From Prorocentrum cordatum (taxonomy: Eukaryota > Sar > Dinophyceae > Prorocentrales > Prorocentraceae): 64,000 bases of DNA. Below, piece after piece: positions 1 to 11,049 of the stretch. The notes under the pieces are model-generated. The model ran no database searches. It worked only from the letters and a program-made list of their open reading frames with translations, and had not been told where the DNA came from. Every line of letters starts with the position of its first letter. The stretch's first letter is position 1. The position numbers were made by a program, and so were the translations under genes. Location of the stretch: assembly GCA_963575745.1 (NCBI GenBank), contig CAUYUJ010017646.1:2501-66500 (forward strand), read 5' to 3'.

Positions 1-18
1 TTCTCACTGTCGCCGTTC

Positions 19-1238
19 ATGACGAGAACCAAGTTGCATATTACCACTGTTAATGCCAATTTGTTTGGCACATTGTCCAAGTACCTCGTCGACTGCAGCA
101 GGGTGACGCCCAAGACGCTGACTGGCGTGGCGTCTGGTGCCCCGCGCTGCCCACCGCGGCTGGGGGCACTGAGGGAGGCGTCGCGGTCCTGGCCAAGACC
201 GACATCGCCGTCACCCAGGCGCCGCTGTTGGACGACGGCATCGTGGTGCCAGGCAGGGCTGTGGCGGCCCATTTCCATGCTGCCCTTCCTGGCGGCTTCG
301 TGGCGGTGGCTCTCTACCTCCGCGCGGGTGGGGGCAGGTCGCCCCGCAGCCTGGCGCTGATGTGGCAGGTCGTGCAGTATGTGCAGCGCGTGGTCGCAGG
401 CCCTGGGCTAGCGTGGGTCGTCGGTGGCGACTTCAACATGTCGTCGCAGGAGCTGCTGGAGCATGACTGGCTCCCCTTGGCTAGCGCCAGGTGCGCTGCT
501 CCGCTGGAGCCGGCCTGCATGCAGGCCGTGCCTGCCACGACGCTGGATTATTTCTTGGTGCATGGGCCCATGCTGCATGGCGTCGCGTTCGAGGTTGGCG
601 TCTCCGTCACTGACATTACCTGGCCGCATCGGCCCGTCACGCTGGCCATTGCCAGGCACGCAGAGCCGCCGATCGCCCGCGATCTCGACGGACCGAGGCA
701 CTTTCCTCGGGAGGTGGCTGTGGGGTGTGCGCTCTACCCCTGGCACGGCTGGGGGCAGGTATACGGCTCCATCGATCGGGCGCAGTCTCTTCCCCAGCTC
801 GCGACAGCATTGGATTTAGTCCTCCGAGGCGTTGAGGAGGAGCTTGCAGGAAGACGCGACATCGTCGGCTCTCGCAAGCAGCGCTACGTAGGCAGAGAAT
901 GCCCCGTCCAGCAGCGCATGCGCCAACTCCAGCGGCGCTCTCCTGCGCGACGAGCACGCCACGGGCCCGACATGAGCGCGTGGACTGTTGCAGCCAGGTG
1001 GGCCCAGAACATCATGCAAGTGCGCGGCTACGTGAGCAAGACAGTCGCCCAGCTCACAATCTCCCAGGCCGATCAGAAAGACGAGCAACGAGGTGGTCAG
1101 GTGGACCCCTCATCGCGCGCGCCGTCTGTCCCTTTCAATGGCAAGCCGACCGCGCAGGGGAGCAGAAGCGATCAGGTGTGCCCTGCAGCTACCCCCATCA
1201 GAGGTCAAGCCAGCTCTGGTTTCGACTTTGGAGGCTGA
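19..1238 (+). pseudogene. LINE endonuclease (EEP fold) domain, frameshifted
   Basis: This is the target-nicking endonuclease part of the LINE. The extreme N-terminus reads in frame 1 (TTVNANLFGTLSKYL, from position 19) and resembles the first strand of the EEP fold. The rest reads in frame 3, starting before position 180 with a GGVAVLAK stretch, so a frameshift lies between about 65 and 150. Further landmarks in frame 3 are GGDFNM near 424-441 (the metal-binding Asp/Asn strand), TLDYFLVH near 541-564 (the D-x-hydrophobic strand) and PHRPVTLAI near 631-657 (the S/PHR-P end box with the usual Asp replaced). The frame continues to a stop at 1238 as an Arg/Gln-rich linker. Domain assignment is confident. 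The missing Asp of the terminal DH pair is a further sign of decay or of divergence. Confidence 0.7.
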
Positions 1239-1341
1239 CTTTCTCGATTGAACGCCGGTTGGAGAGCATGGCCCCAACGTGATCGACGACAGCGCAACTA
1301 CGCGCACCCCGTGCGCCCTGGGGGCAGGGCCTGCTGCTTGT

Positions 1342-1665
1342 GAGGCCCACAGCGGTGGGGTGGCCGATGCCCTCGCACATGTTGTTGCTCCTGGCGGCCT
1401 GGTGAGTTGCTGCGACGCCCGCCCCGTCGCCCTCCCTGCAAGCCCGAGCGAGGCCCACAGCGGTCGGGTGGCCGATGCCCTCGCACATGGCGTTGCTCCT
1501 GGCGGCCTGGCGAGGTGCTGCGACGCTCGCCCCGTCGCCCTCCCTGTGAGCCCGAGCGAGGCCCACAGCGGCGGGGTGGCCGATGCCCTCGCACGCGGTG
1601 TTGCTGAAGGCGGCATGGGGAGGCGCTGCGACGCTCGCCCCGACGCCCTCCCTGTAAGACAGACG
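1342..1665 (+). repeat. Three tandem 108 bp units inside the LINE linker
   Basis: Three consecutive 108 bp units encode 36-residue repeats that begin EAHSGGVADALA and end with DARPVALP-type sequence. The period is a multiple of three, so the repeat stays open in the frame that runs from 1279 to 1962. It lies between the endonuclease and reverse transcriptase parts of the LINE. Divergence between units is modest (about 10-15 percent by eye). I cannot tell whether it was part of the active element or expanded afterwards. Confidence 0.75.
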
Positions 1666-2052
1666 CTGCACAACATGGGCGGCGATATGGACTCCTTCGA
1701 CGAACTGGATGCGACGCCGCTGGGCGCCGAAGAAGGTCAGGGTGGTCTGGGGGCTGGTGGCCTGCAAGGGCCTGGTCAGGATCCTTCCCCGCTGGTCGCA
1801 CTACCCACGGGGAGGTCGTTCGTCGCCAAGATGGACGCTGGTGAAGATATCCAGTCTCCAGATCCCAGTCTCGCTCACGATGGACATGGAGGTGGTGCTG
1901 CACAGGCGGAGTCTGGCGGCCTGCCTAGGCTTGGTGAGGATCCCTTCCCGCTGGACGCTTGACCCACGGGGGGGTCTTCGCATGCCACGATGGACGCTGG
2001 CGAAGATGGCTAGGCTTCGCCCGAGGGCCGCGGTGAGGACCCCGACCAGGTA

Positions 2053-3740
2053 GTGGCGCAGCGACGACAAGAAGCATGCCAACGGGAGCTCCGACGGTAC
2101 ACCCAGCACTGGATCGGCGACCCGCTCAACGATCAGCAGACCGAGCAGGACGTTCTCGACGACTGGATGGAGTGGTGCGTGCCGTGCACAGCAGAGCAGC
2201 TGCGGGACCCAGTGCTCGATGTCCTGTGGGACGGTGGCGGCTGGGACGAGGCCCTACCACGAGATGCACGACGGTGGCATCGGGCCCGTGAGATGCGCGA
2301 GTCGGCCCATCGGGCTGGCAGCCGCAGTCGCAGTCGCAGCCGAGCTCACTTCCAGCAGCAGCGCCAACGCTCTGAGGAGGACTGTGCCGAGGCGGTGAAC
2401 ATACATTTACGAGCATTCGAGCAGCAGCGGGAGTGGCTCGACCAGCGCTCAGGCGATCGAGCAGGCCGTGCACCTCAGCCGCGGCCTCCAGGAGCTGCAG
2501 GAGGCATGGTCTTCCACGGGCTGCAACACTAGACGCGGCTCCATTTCCTGGCCGCCGAGCTGCTCGCCTTCGAGGCTTTGTGTGGGCGCATCAGCAAGCA
2601 GCAGCACATCCTAAGACAGCTGGATGGCGGTGCTCGTGAGATCTTCCAGGCCGGCCCTGAGATTCTGGCCAGCCGCCCGGTGGAGGTCCGACTGCATGGC
2701 ATCATCGCCAAGGCCAAGCAGCTCACCGCGGAGGCTGAGGCTAGGTGCACCAAAGCCTGGGCCACTTGGGCGAAAGACGCGTTCGCGGGAGGCGCTGGGC
2801 TGGCGCGCTGGTTCGCCGAGCCCAGGCAGGAGGTCGAAGTCCCACGGGCCAATGTCAGTGGCCAATGGTGCGACCTCGCGAACACCGAGCCCGGCGACTA
2901 GAAGGCCATTTGGGAGCACCACCAGCTCTGCGAGGCCTCGCGCCCTCCTGGTGCTGAGCATTGGCCGGAGCCCCCGCACCTCGCGGTGCAAGACCTGCAT
3001 TCGGCCATCCGCTCCTTCAAGCAGGGCACGGCCGTTGGCCGAACAGGCCTCCGCCCGAGGCAACTCGACGTCCTTTCCGACGAGGTTTTGCTGTCGTTGT
3101 CGCTACTATTCCACGCTTGCGAGCATCACCTTGGATGGCCGCCGCAGCGCGTCGTGACAGTCCTCGTCCGGTTACCAAAGGCTGGAGGAGGCATGAGACT
3201 GATCGGGCTACTCAACACGGGCGTTCGCCTCTGGAGTCGCGCGCGGCGCCCGCTGGCAGCCCAGTGGGAAGCCACCCATCGAGAGGAGCACGCCTGGGGG
3301 CTTGGCCCAGGCAGGAGTTCGTCTGCCTCCGCTTCTTTCGCCCACAACCTGTCCTCGGAGATAGCGCTGGCCAGGCAACAGGACGTGATCACACGCATGG
3401 TGGACTTGATGAAATGTTTCGAAATGGCTGAGCCTGTAGCATTGGTGCGCGAAGCTGTCGAAGTGGGATTTCCACTGGGGCTTGTGCGGCTACTGGTGCA
3501 GTCATACTGCCAGCCTCAAGTGGTGCGGGCCCACGGCAGCGAGAGCGAGCTCCACATCTCGTTCCAGGGCATCGTGGCTGGCTGCTCGCAGGCGACCACG
3601 CTCCTGGCGGTGCTGATGCACAGAGCCACGCTGCGGCTCAGCGCCCTCTGCCCCGCGCTGCGTCCCAGGCAGTTGGTGGACGACGTGTCGTTGCAGTGGG
3701 CTGGCTGGCCCCGCTGGCCGCAGTTGGCCGCAGTTCGCTG
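2053..3740 (+). pseudogene. LINE linker and reverse transcriptase
   Basis: Frame 1 is continuous here except for UAG at 2530-2532 and 2899-2901. The first part (2053-2901) is a charged linker with an SRSRSRS run and a Gln/Arg-rich helix. The reverse transcriptase follows. PKAGGGMRLIGLL near 3175-3213 matches the KxxGGxRPI box. VDLMKCFE near 3400-3423 is motif A with the catalytic Asp. GIVAGCSQATTLL near 3571-3609 is motif B. QLVDDVSLQ near 3670-3696 is motif C, with the two Asp codons at 3679-3684. Just after motif C the reading frame is lost and the thumb continues in frame 3. All three catalytic motifs survive, so the decay is probably recent. Confidence 0.8.
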
Positions 3741-4676
3741 GAGCTTGGCGAAGGTATCGACCAGCTCACGCTCGAGCTCAAGTCCCTCAAGCTGCCCATC
3801 CAGATCAAGAAGCTGGGCTACGTGGCTTCGTCACGTCGCTCTGCGCGGCGGTTCAGCTTGGCGGCGCGGGCTCGGCAAATTACAGGCCTACCGTGGATCC
3901 GCAACCTCGGGCACGAGTTGGGCGGGCCCAGCGTGCGACGCCGCCAGGGGGCCGACAGACTTGCCCAGCTACGCGGCCGAGTTCGGCGATCCATGATTCT
4001 CAAGAAGGCAGTGGGCGCCAGGCGCATGACGCGCATCCATGCGGCTGGTCTCACACCGTCGGTCACGCACGGGGCCTCGGTCAGTGGGGTCGCAGACGCC
4101 GCGCTCAAGCCGATCCGATCGGTAGCTGCCATGTTGGCGGGAGTGCGCCCCGCGGGGAGCTTCTGCATGGGCATGCTCATGCAGGGCCAGGCTCTGTACG
4201 ACCCGCTCTACACGGCGACCACCAGCATCGTCTACATGTATGCGACCCGGCGTTGGGGCGGCCGGGTGGAAATGCAGGCCCTCAGGGCCACGCGGCGGTT
4301 CGTGGACGGCCAGATGCGCACCCAGCCCAGCTGGGGCAGAGTACGTGGACCCATCGGCGCGCTGTGGCCTTCTTTGGCTCGGATCGGCTGGCGGCTCAGC
4401 TCGGCTACCACGTTCGAGACCGACCGTGGCACTGCGTTGCACCTTCTGGAGATGTCGCCTCGCGACGTCCGTGTCCAAGTCAACCAGGGGGTCACGCGCT
4501 GGCTGTTGGCGCGGGCCGAGAGCCACATCGAGGGACACAACGGCGAGCAGTTCTGGCACCGCGGCATTCGGCGGTGCGTGGAAAAGGCCGTTCGGGATCT
4601 TCCAGACGAGGCTCGCTGCAGTGTGTTTGGACTGATGCGATGTGGCCTCGCCAGAAAATGTTTGAGACGAGAATGA
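3696..4676 (+). pseudogene. LINE post-reverse-transcriptase region
   Basis: Frame 3 carries the continuation of the polyprotein after motif C, beginning GWLAPLAAVG and then LKLPIQIKKLGYVAS, which has the look of the RT thumb entry (the K-x-LG box). The following 280 residues are basic and helical with no further named domain. An RHxxG-like Arg-rich stretch is consistent with the long post-RT connection seen in this kind of LINE. The frame ends at 4676, and the natural continuation is in frame 2 from about 4640. Function beyond being part of the polyprotein is not visible. Confidence 0.65.
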
Positions 4677-5134
4677 CCACTGATGGTCGTTGTCTGGCAT
4701 GCGGTGCACAGCGTGAGACCCATGGCCATCGCTGGTACAAGTGCCCTGCGCTCCTGGACCCTGCCCTGTACGAGACGGAGCCCCCAGAAGCCATCGTTGA
4801 GACCCGCGAGCGTTTGGACCAGCAGGCCCTGGAGTCTGCCCTGGCTGAGCCCCATGAGGCCCTGAGGCTTGCCGATGCCATCCCGCTCAAGCCCCCTCCC
4901 GCTGAGACTCCGCCCATGTGCCCCGATTTCGTGCACCATTGGAGAGATGCCGAGGTGCCTTGGGGCGGCCGTCTGACATTGGTGGCGGTGGTTTCGGCAT
5001 GGACACTCCTGAGATTGCCAGATGTTCGTGGGCTGTGGTCCAGTTGCGAGACGACGGCTGGCCCTGTAACGCGATTTTCGGTACTCTTTCAGGGGTGCAG
5101 ACGGTGGCCAGAGCTGAGAGATATGCTGGGCTGA
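4640..5134 (+). pseudogene. LINE C-terminal zinc-knuckle segment
   Basis: Frame 2 continues the polyprotein and carries CLACGAQRETHGHRWYKCP near 4693-4749, a C-x2-C-x7/8-H-x4-C type knuckle of the kind found at the C-terminus of many LINE polyproteins. The remaining 120 residues are Glu/Pro/Leu-rich and end at a UGA at 5132-5134. The frame change from the upstream segment (frame 3) occurs between 4640 and 4676 and is one of several breaks in this element. Confidence 0.65.
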
Positions 5135-6089
5135 TCGCTACTTGCTTCTCACCTCAGGTCATTAGTCTTGTCTCGGGCCATTTAAGCTTTATGGGAGAAG
5201 GGCAAATGTGGAGCCCTCGCGACGCGTCCGCCTCTGCTCGCCATGCTGCCATCTGGGGAACCCTACGTGCCACGGTGGCCCACCAAGCCAGGAGGCCGCC
5301 GTCGTTTGATGGATTCCCTCGCACAAATCCCTGGCCAAGGCTATTGATCTCAATCTTGACCTCCAGGATTGGCTCGGTAATGGGTGGGCCGACCCGTTTG
5401 CCAGTTTTGCCCTGGACTTGGCCAGCCCCGCCAAGAGCCTGGTTCGTAGTCTTCAGTTTCGCCTGGAGGAGGCCTGCCTGGAAGCTCGTTTCTTGGCGCA
5501 GGCTTCTGCTCGCGTGGCTGGTTCGGGCGTCTAGGACCCTGCGGGGGCTGATGACCCCCCCCCCGAACCTCGGCCACCTAGACTGCTCGCGTTTGTTGCG
5601 CACGGTTCTGCGGAGCTCCCTGGAGAGGGGGCGTGGCTTGCAACCGCGCGCACGGCAGAGACCATGCGATGTCTCGAATCGTTTCCCTGCGTGGCTCCTC
5701 GCCAGGCCAGGCTCCGCGCTCTGGCGGCCATGCAGGCCGGGGGGGTCGGCCTTGCCCTTCCGCGCCCCTCCCCCGCGGCGGCCTCGGCCCTGGCCGCCGC
5801 TGCCGCGGACGCCGCCGCCTCGGCCCCAGCTGAGAGGGCCGAGACATGGCCGCGGTAGGGGAGGGGCGAGCCGCTCGCCCAGGCAGTAAAGAGGGCGACC
5901 CTGCCCCCTCTGCGCCCCCGCTCAAGGCTAGACGCAGGTTGCACGGAACTCGGTCGTCCCAAGCCTTCGAGCTGGATCGATCTGCCCGCGTGCTGGCCTC
6001 GACCGAGCCCTCGGGCCCGTCTGGGCGCTGGTTTGCCTCGGAGGTCGCGGGCTCGGGACCCGACGTTTCCCCCCGGAGCGTCCGACATG
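5135..6089. other. GC-rich spacer, no supported gene
   Basis: This stretch follows the LINE stop codon and precedes the GGA tract. It may hold the LINE 3' untranslated region. It contains a short Ala-coding GCC/GCG-rich patch near 5750-5840. I see no domain, no RNA gene and no clear poly(A) or (TGA)n tail marking the LINE end. Confidence 0.4.
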
Positions 6090-8490
6090 CAGGAACTCAG
6101 GAGGAGGAGCAGGATACGGACGAGGAGGAGCAGGAGGAGACGGATACGTGGTATGCGGGATGAAGGGCAGGAAAACTCGAAGGATGATGAGGCGGAGGAG
6201 AAGGAGGCGGAGTGGGAGGGGGAGGAGGAGGAGGATGAGGAGGAGGAGAAGAAGCATGCGAAGACGGAGGACGATGCGGATATTGATGAGTAGGAGGAAG
6301 GATGTTGAATAGCATCAGCAGGAGGCAGGAGGAGGAGGATGGGAAAGTGGCAGCATTCGGAACACACCAATGTCGCCAGGAAATCAGGATCTCAGGAGGA
6401 GGACGGCGAGGAGGAGGAGGATGAGCAAGAGGAGCAGACTCGGAAGAGGGGGGTGAAGAGGAGGATGAAGAGGAGGAGGAGGAGGAGATGGATAAGGATA
6501 AGTGGGAGGAGATTTGCAGGACAGGAGGAGGAGGAATGGAAGGAGGAGGAGGAGGAGGAGGAGGAGGAGGAGGAGGAGGAGGAGGGGGAGGAGGACGAGG
6601 ATGAGGATGATGATGATGATGATGATGATGAGGAGGAGGAGGAGGAGGAGGAGGAGGAGGAGGCGGAGAGAGGCGGCTGAGGAAGCGGCAGAGTTCGGAA
6701 AACACCACATATTGCCAGGATATCGGGAAGTCAGGAAATCAGGAGGAGGATGTAGAGGAGGAAGAGGAGGAGGTGGAGGTGGAGGAGGAGGAGGAGGAGG
6801 ATGCGGATCAGGAGGAAGAGGAAGATGATGAGGAGGAGTAAGTGGAAGAGGAGGGGACGACGAACAAGGATCAGGCGGAGGAAGGCAAGGAGGAGGAGGA
6901 TTGAGGAGGAGGAGGAGGGAGATCAGGATGATGGGGATGAGGTTGAGGAGGGGGAGGGGGAGGAGAAGCAGGAGGAGGAGGGAAGGAGGAGGAGGAGGAG
7001 GAGTAGGAGGCGGAGGAGGGGGAGGAGGAGGAAGTGGGCGTGGAAGCGGCAACGTTCGGATAACACCAATACTGTCTGAAAATCAGGAATTCAGCAAATC
7101 CGGAAATCAGGAGGAGGATGTGGAGGAGGAGGAAGAGGAGGATGAGGAGGAAGAGGAGGATGATGAGGAGGAGGAGTAGAATGAGCAATAGAAGGAAAAG
7201 GAGGAGGCGGACGATGAGGAGGAGGAGGAGGAGGAGGAGGAGGAGGAGGAGGAGGAAAAGGGAGAGGAGGAGGAGGTGGAGGAGGAGGCGGATGAGGAGG
7301 AGGAGAAGAGAAAGAAAAATAAGGATCAGGCGGAGGAAGGCGAGGAGGAGGAGGAGGAGGAGGAGGAGGAGGAGCAGGAGACTGAGCAGACGGAGAAGGA
7401 GGAGGAGGATCAGGAGGAGGATGCCGGTGAGGATTGGGATGAGGTTGAGGAGGAGGAGGGAGAGGAGATGCATAAGGATGAGGAGGAGGATGAGGGGGAG
7501 GAGGAGAAGGAGGGGGAGGATGAGAATGATGAGGAAGCGGCAACGTTCGGATAAAAGCAAAGGTGCCAGGTAATCAGGAAGTCATGAACTGATGAGGAGG
7601 ATGTGGAGGAGGAGGAGGAGGAGGAGGAGACGGAGCAGGAGCAGGAGGAGGAAGAGCAGAAGAAGGAGGAGGACGAGAAGGATGAGACGAATAATATTGA
7701 TCACGCGGAGAAAGGCGTGGAGGAGATGGAGGAGGAGGATGTCCAGGAGGAGGAGGAGGAGGAGGGGGAGGAGGAGCAGATGGAGGACGAGGAGAAGGAG
7801 GTGGAGAAGGGGGGAGGAGATGGAGGAGGAGGTGGAGGAGGCGGATGAGGAAGCGGCAGAGCTCGTATAACACCAATACTGTCAGGACATCAGGAAATCC
7901 GGAAATCAGGAGGATAATGTTGAGGAGGAGGAGGAGGAGGAGGAGGAGGAGCAGGAGAAGGAGCAGGAGGAGGAGGAGAACATCAGAGAAGATACAGACA
8001 CATAATGATGAGGCAGAGGAGGGCGGGGAGGAGGAGGAGGAGATTTTGCAGACGGAGGAGGAGGAGGAGGAGGATGGGGATGCGGATGAGGATGAGATAG
8101 AGGAGGATTTGAAGGAGAAGCACGAGGAGGAGGAGGAGCAGGGGGAGGAGGAGAAGGAGGGGGAGGAGGAGGCGGATGAGGAAGCGGCAAAGTTCGGATT
8201 ACACCAATACTGCCAGGAATTCGGGAAGTGATGAAATGAGGAGGAGGATGTGGAGGAGGAGGAGGAGGAGGAGGAGGAGGAGGAGAAGGAGCAGGAAGTG
8301 GAAGATGAGGAGGATGAAGAGGAGGAGGAGGAGGAGGAGGAGGAAGAGCAGAATAATAATAAGAAGGATCAGGCGGAGGAAAGCGAGGAGGAGGAGGAGG
8401 AGGAGGAGGAGAAGGACCATAATGAGGAGGAGGAGGAGGAGGAGGTTGAGGATGAGGGGGAGGAGAAGCAGGAGGATGAGGAGGAGCACG
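6090..8490 (+). repeat. Purine (GGA)n tract with a ~75 bp higher-order insert repeated six times
   Basis: About 2.4 kb of imperfect GGA/GGAGAT repeats, nearly pure purine on the plus strand. A non-purine unit starts near 6340, 6680, 7043, 7525, 7848 and 8178. Each copy has the skeleton GAGGAAGCGGCARAGTTCGG, then AACACCAATACTGCCAGG, then one to three ATCAGGAAGTC-like boxes, and returns to GGA. Spacing is 320-490 bp. Long open frames here encode only poly-Glu, poly-Arg or poly-Gly and I do not call them genes. Confidence 0.85.
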
Positions 8491-9430
8491 AGGAGGATTG
8501 GCGGCGCTGCCCGCGCGCGCGTTGGCGAACTCCGAGGCCGCCTGTCTGGCGGCCCTGCCGGTGGCGGGCGCCCTTGGCGTGCAGGCGCCGCCGGGGGGTG
8601 GGCGGCCGCAGGAAGCTTCTACGGCGGCGGCGGAGTCGACGGCGGCAGTGGCGGCGACGGCAGCTCGGAGGAGGAAAAGCCTGGCGATCCGGGCACTGCG
8701 ACTGTTTCGAGCCAGGCGGGCGTTTTCGCCCTCTTGCGTGTCCTGGGGCCCTCGCTGTCCGAGATCTGGGCCGATCAGGATGAAGCGGTAAGGGGGCCCT
8801 GCAGGTGCTCCGTTGGCGATGGTTGTTTTGTTTCGCTGTGATCCGTGACGACGTTTCGTTTTTTCGCGATGTAGGATTTCAGGGACGTGCCAGTACCGCT
8901 CCTCTCCCCTGGTGTTGGCCCTTTTGGGCCTTCTGTGAGACCTTCGTCGCCACGGTCGGCTTCGCCTCGAGATTCCGGATTCTGGCCAGAACGCCCCCTG
9001 GGAGAGGTCCTGCGAGTAGCGGTAGCGGTATCGGTATCTGTTCGCTTCCCAGCAGAAGCTTCGACGGCGGCCCGACGACGACGGCGTCGACGGCGATGAC
9101 GGCGGATTCTAGGTCTCGGTCGGAGGGCGGCGACGGCAACAGCAGAGGCGAAGGCGGCGGCGGCGGCGAGGACTGCACGACGGCGGCGGCGGCGACGGCG
9201 GCGGCGGCGAGGACAAGGAAGGCAACGCCGACGGCGGCGACGAAGGCTGCAGCGGCCACCGCCAGCTGCTCCTGGTGGCAGTGCCAGCCTTTTGTCGCCG
9301 CGCGTGGGCGTCGGGGGGGTAGGCGCTGCGGGACCGCGAGGTGGTGCTGGGCCACAGCTTGGTGCCCGTGCACCCGGGCGCCCAGGCCTGGCGCTCTTGC
9401 CGAGCAGACAGGGGCAGGGTTCCTCGTTGG
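8491..9430. other. GC-rich region with CGG/GAC trinucleotide patches
   Basis: The sequence leaves the GGA tract at about 8490. It contains low-complexity GGC/GAC trinucleotide runs, most clearly at about 9065-9250. Open frames are Ala, Arg and Gly rich with no domain I recognise. I find no RNA gene or element end. Confidence 0.4.
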
Positions 9431-9439
9431 GGGAGGGGG

Positions 9440-9493
9440 GGAACAGAGAAAGAGAGAGAGAGGTAGACAGGGAGAGAGGGAGAGAGGGAGAGG

Positions 9494-9529
<36 letters not shown>

Positions 9530-9726
9530 GAGAGAAAGAGAGATAGAGAGAGAGGGAATGAGTGCGTCTCGAGAGGCAGTGAAGGCGGGAGAGAGAGAGA
9601 GAGAGAGAGCCAGAGAGGGAGAGAGAGAGGGCGAGGGGAAGAGAGGGAGGGAGAGAGGGGTATTGGGTGAGAGCAAGAGTCACGTATGGCTACTTTTTAT
9701 ATTGTATATATGCATATATATATATA

Positions 9727-9765
<39 letters not shown>
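9440..9765. repeat. (GA)n microsatellite followed by (TA)n
   Basis: A GA-rich tract with AGAGGGAG variants runs from about 9440 to 9665. After about 40 bp of non-repeat sequence comes an alternating TA tract at about 9704-9765. Confidence 0.9.
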
Positions 9766-9770
<5 letters not shown>

Positions 9771-9837
9771 GAGGGGGCTGAGCCGAACGGTCATTCACTG
9801 TCCCTGGGTGCGTGGCTGAAGTGAGATTCCGCGATGC

Positions 9838-10050
9838 GGATTATTGTTGTTGTTGGTGTTGTTGTTGGTGTTGTTGTTGTTGCTGTTGCTGTTGCTGTTG
9901 TTGATGTTGTTGGTGTTGTTGTTGTTGGTGTTGTTGTTGTTGCCGCTGCTGCTGTTGTTGTTGCTGTTGTTGTTGCTGTTGTTGTTGCTGTTGTTGTTGC
10001 TTGTTGCTTGTTGTTTTGTATTTGTTGTTTGTTGTTTGTTGCTTGTTGTC
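9838..10050. repeat. (GTT/GCT)n trinucleotide tract
   Basis: About 210 bp of GTT repeats interrupted by GCT and GGT, ending in GTTTGTTGTTTGTTGC variants. Plus-strand frames read poly-Val or poly-Leu and minus-strand frames poly-Asn or poly-Gln; none is credible as a protein. Confidence 0.9.
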
Positions 10051-10775
10051 GTCGTCCCACCCGCGACCCACCCGCGACCCACCCCGCGACCCACCCGCGA
10101 CCCGCCCCGCGACCCGCCCGCGACCCACCCCGCGACCCACCCGCGACCCGCCCGCGACCCCCCCGCGACCCACCCGCGACCCACCCGCTACCCACTCCAC
10201 GACCCACCCGCGACCCACCCGCGACCCACTCGCGACCCACCGCGACCCACCCGCGACCCACCCGCGACCCACCCCGCGACCCACCCAAAATGTTCGGCGC
10301 CTGCGGCGGGCTTCTTTTGCATTCGTTCCAGGTGGAGAACCTGCGACCCACCCGCGACCCAAACCGCTTCAGTGTACAAATCAAAATGTTCGGCGCCTGC
10401 GGTGGGCTGTTTTTGAATTCATTCCATGTGGAGGTGGAGAGCCCGCGACCCACCCGCGACCCAAACTACGTTCACTGAACAAGCCAAAACTTCGACGCCT
10501 GCGGCGGGTTGCTTTTGCATCGGCGACCCACCTGCGACCCACCCGCGACCCACCCCGCGACCCACCCCGCGACCCACCCGCGGGACCCACCCGCGACCCA
10601 CCCGCGACGACCACCCCGCGACCCACCCGCGACCCACCCGCGACCCACCCGCGACCCACCGCGACCCATCCCGCGACCCACCCCGCGACCCACCCCGCGA
10701 CCCACCCAAAATGTTCGGCGCCTGCGGCGGGCTTTTTGTGCATTCGTTCCAGGCTTCTTTTGCATTCGTGAGGGC
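10051..10775. repeat. ACCCGCG minisatellite with an embedded ~60 bp unit
   Basis: Dozens of copies of an 11-12 bp unit, CGCGACCCACC(C). The array is broken four times by a different block, AAAATGTTCGGCGCCTGCGG or a close variant, followed by a GGGCT-TTTGCATTCGTTCCA-like tail, starting near 10288, 10383, 10485 (diverged) and 10709. The first two are separated by 95 bp. No gene is supported. Confidence 0.85.
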
Positions 10776-11049
10776 CACTAGGTCCCCCTCCTCGACGCCC
10801 GCGTCGCCCGCGCCCGCCCCAGCTCACTCTTATCCGCAATTGCGGGGTGCTACGTGTGTATATATATATACATACATACATATACCGGTAGAGTCCATTC
10901 AAGGTCCCCCGATGTGGTGTCCCAAAGCGAGAGTCTTGTCTTACTGTGCACGGGTGGTGCGGCTGAGGCGGACAGAGAGGAACATGACGAGGTGATGAAC
11001 GAAGAGGCGGGAGTGCGGGCGGGCGGCGGGCGGGTCGGGATGTGAGCCG

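Larger units (their letters stand above)
1..5134 (+). mobile_element. Degenerate LINE-like non-LTR retrotransposon
   Basis: Read in order on the plus strand, this segment encodes an endonuclease/exonuclease/phosphatase-type domain, a linker, a reverse transcriptase and a C-terminal zinc knuckle. That is the normal order of a single-polyprotein LINE with an apurinic-type endonuclease. The protein hops between all three frames and meets in-frame UAG codons at 2530-2532 and 2899-2901, so the copy is dead as sequenced. The 5' end runs off the window. No poly(A) tail or target-site duplication is visible; the 3' limit given is the end of the last recognisable coding stretch. High GC and the motif style fit dinoflagellate LINE families, but the family name is not assigned. 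Confidence 0.8.

Noticed and set aside
6090-7560. Long open frames encoding poly-Glu, poly-Arg, poly-Leu and poly-Pro
   Set aside because: Direct translation of GGA/TCC simple repeats in different frames, with no start context or domain.
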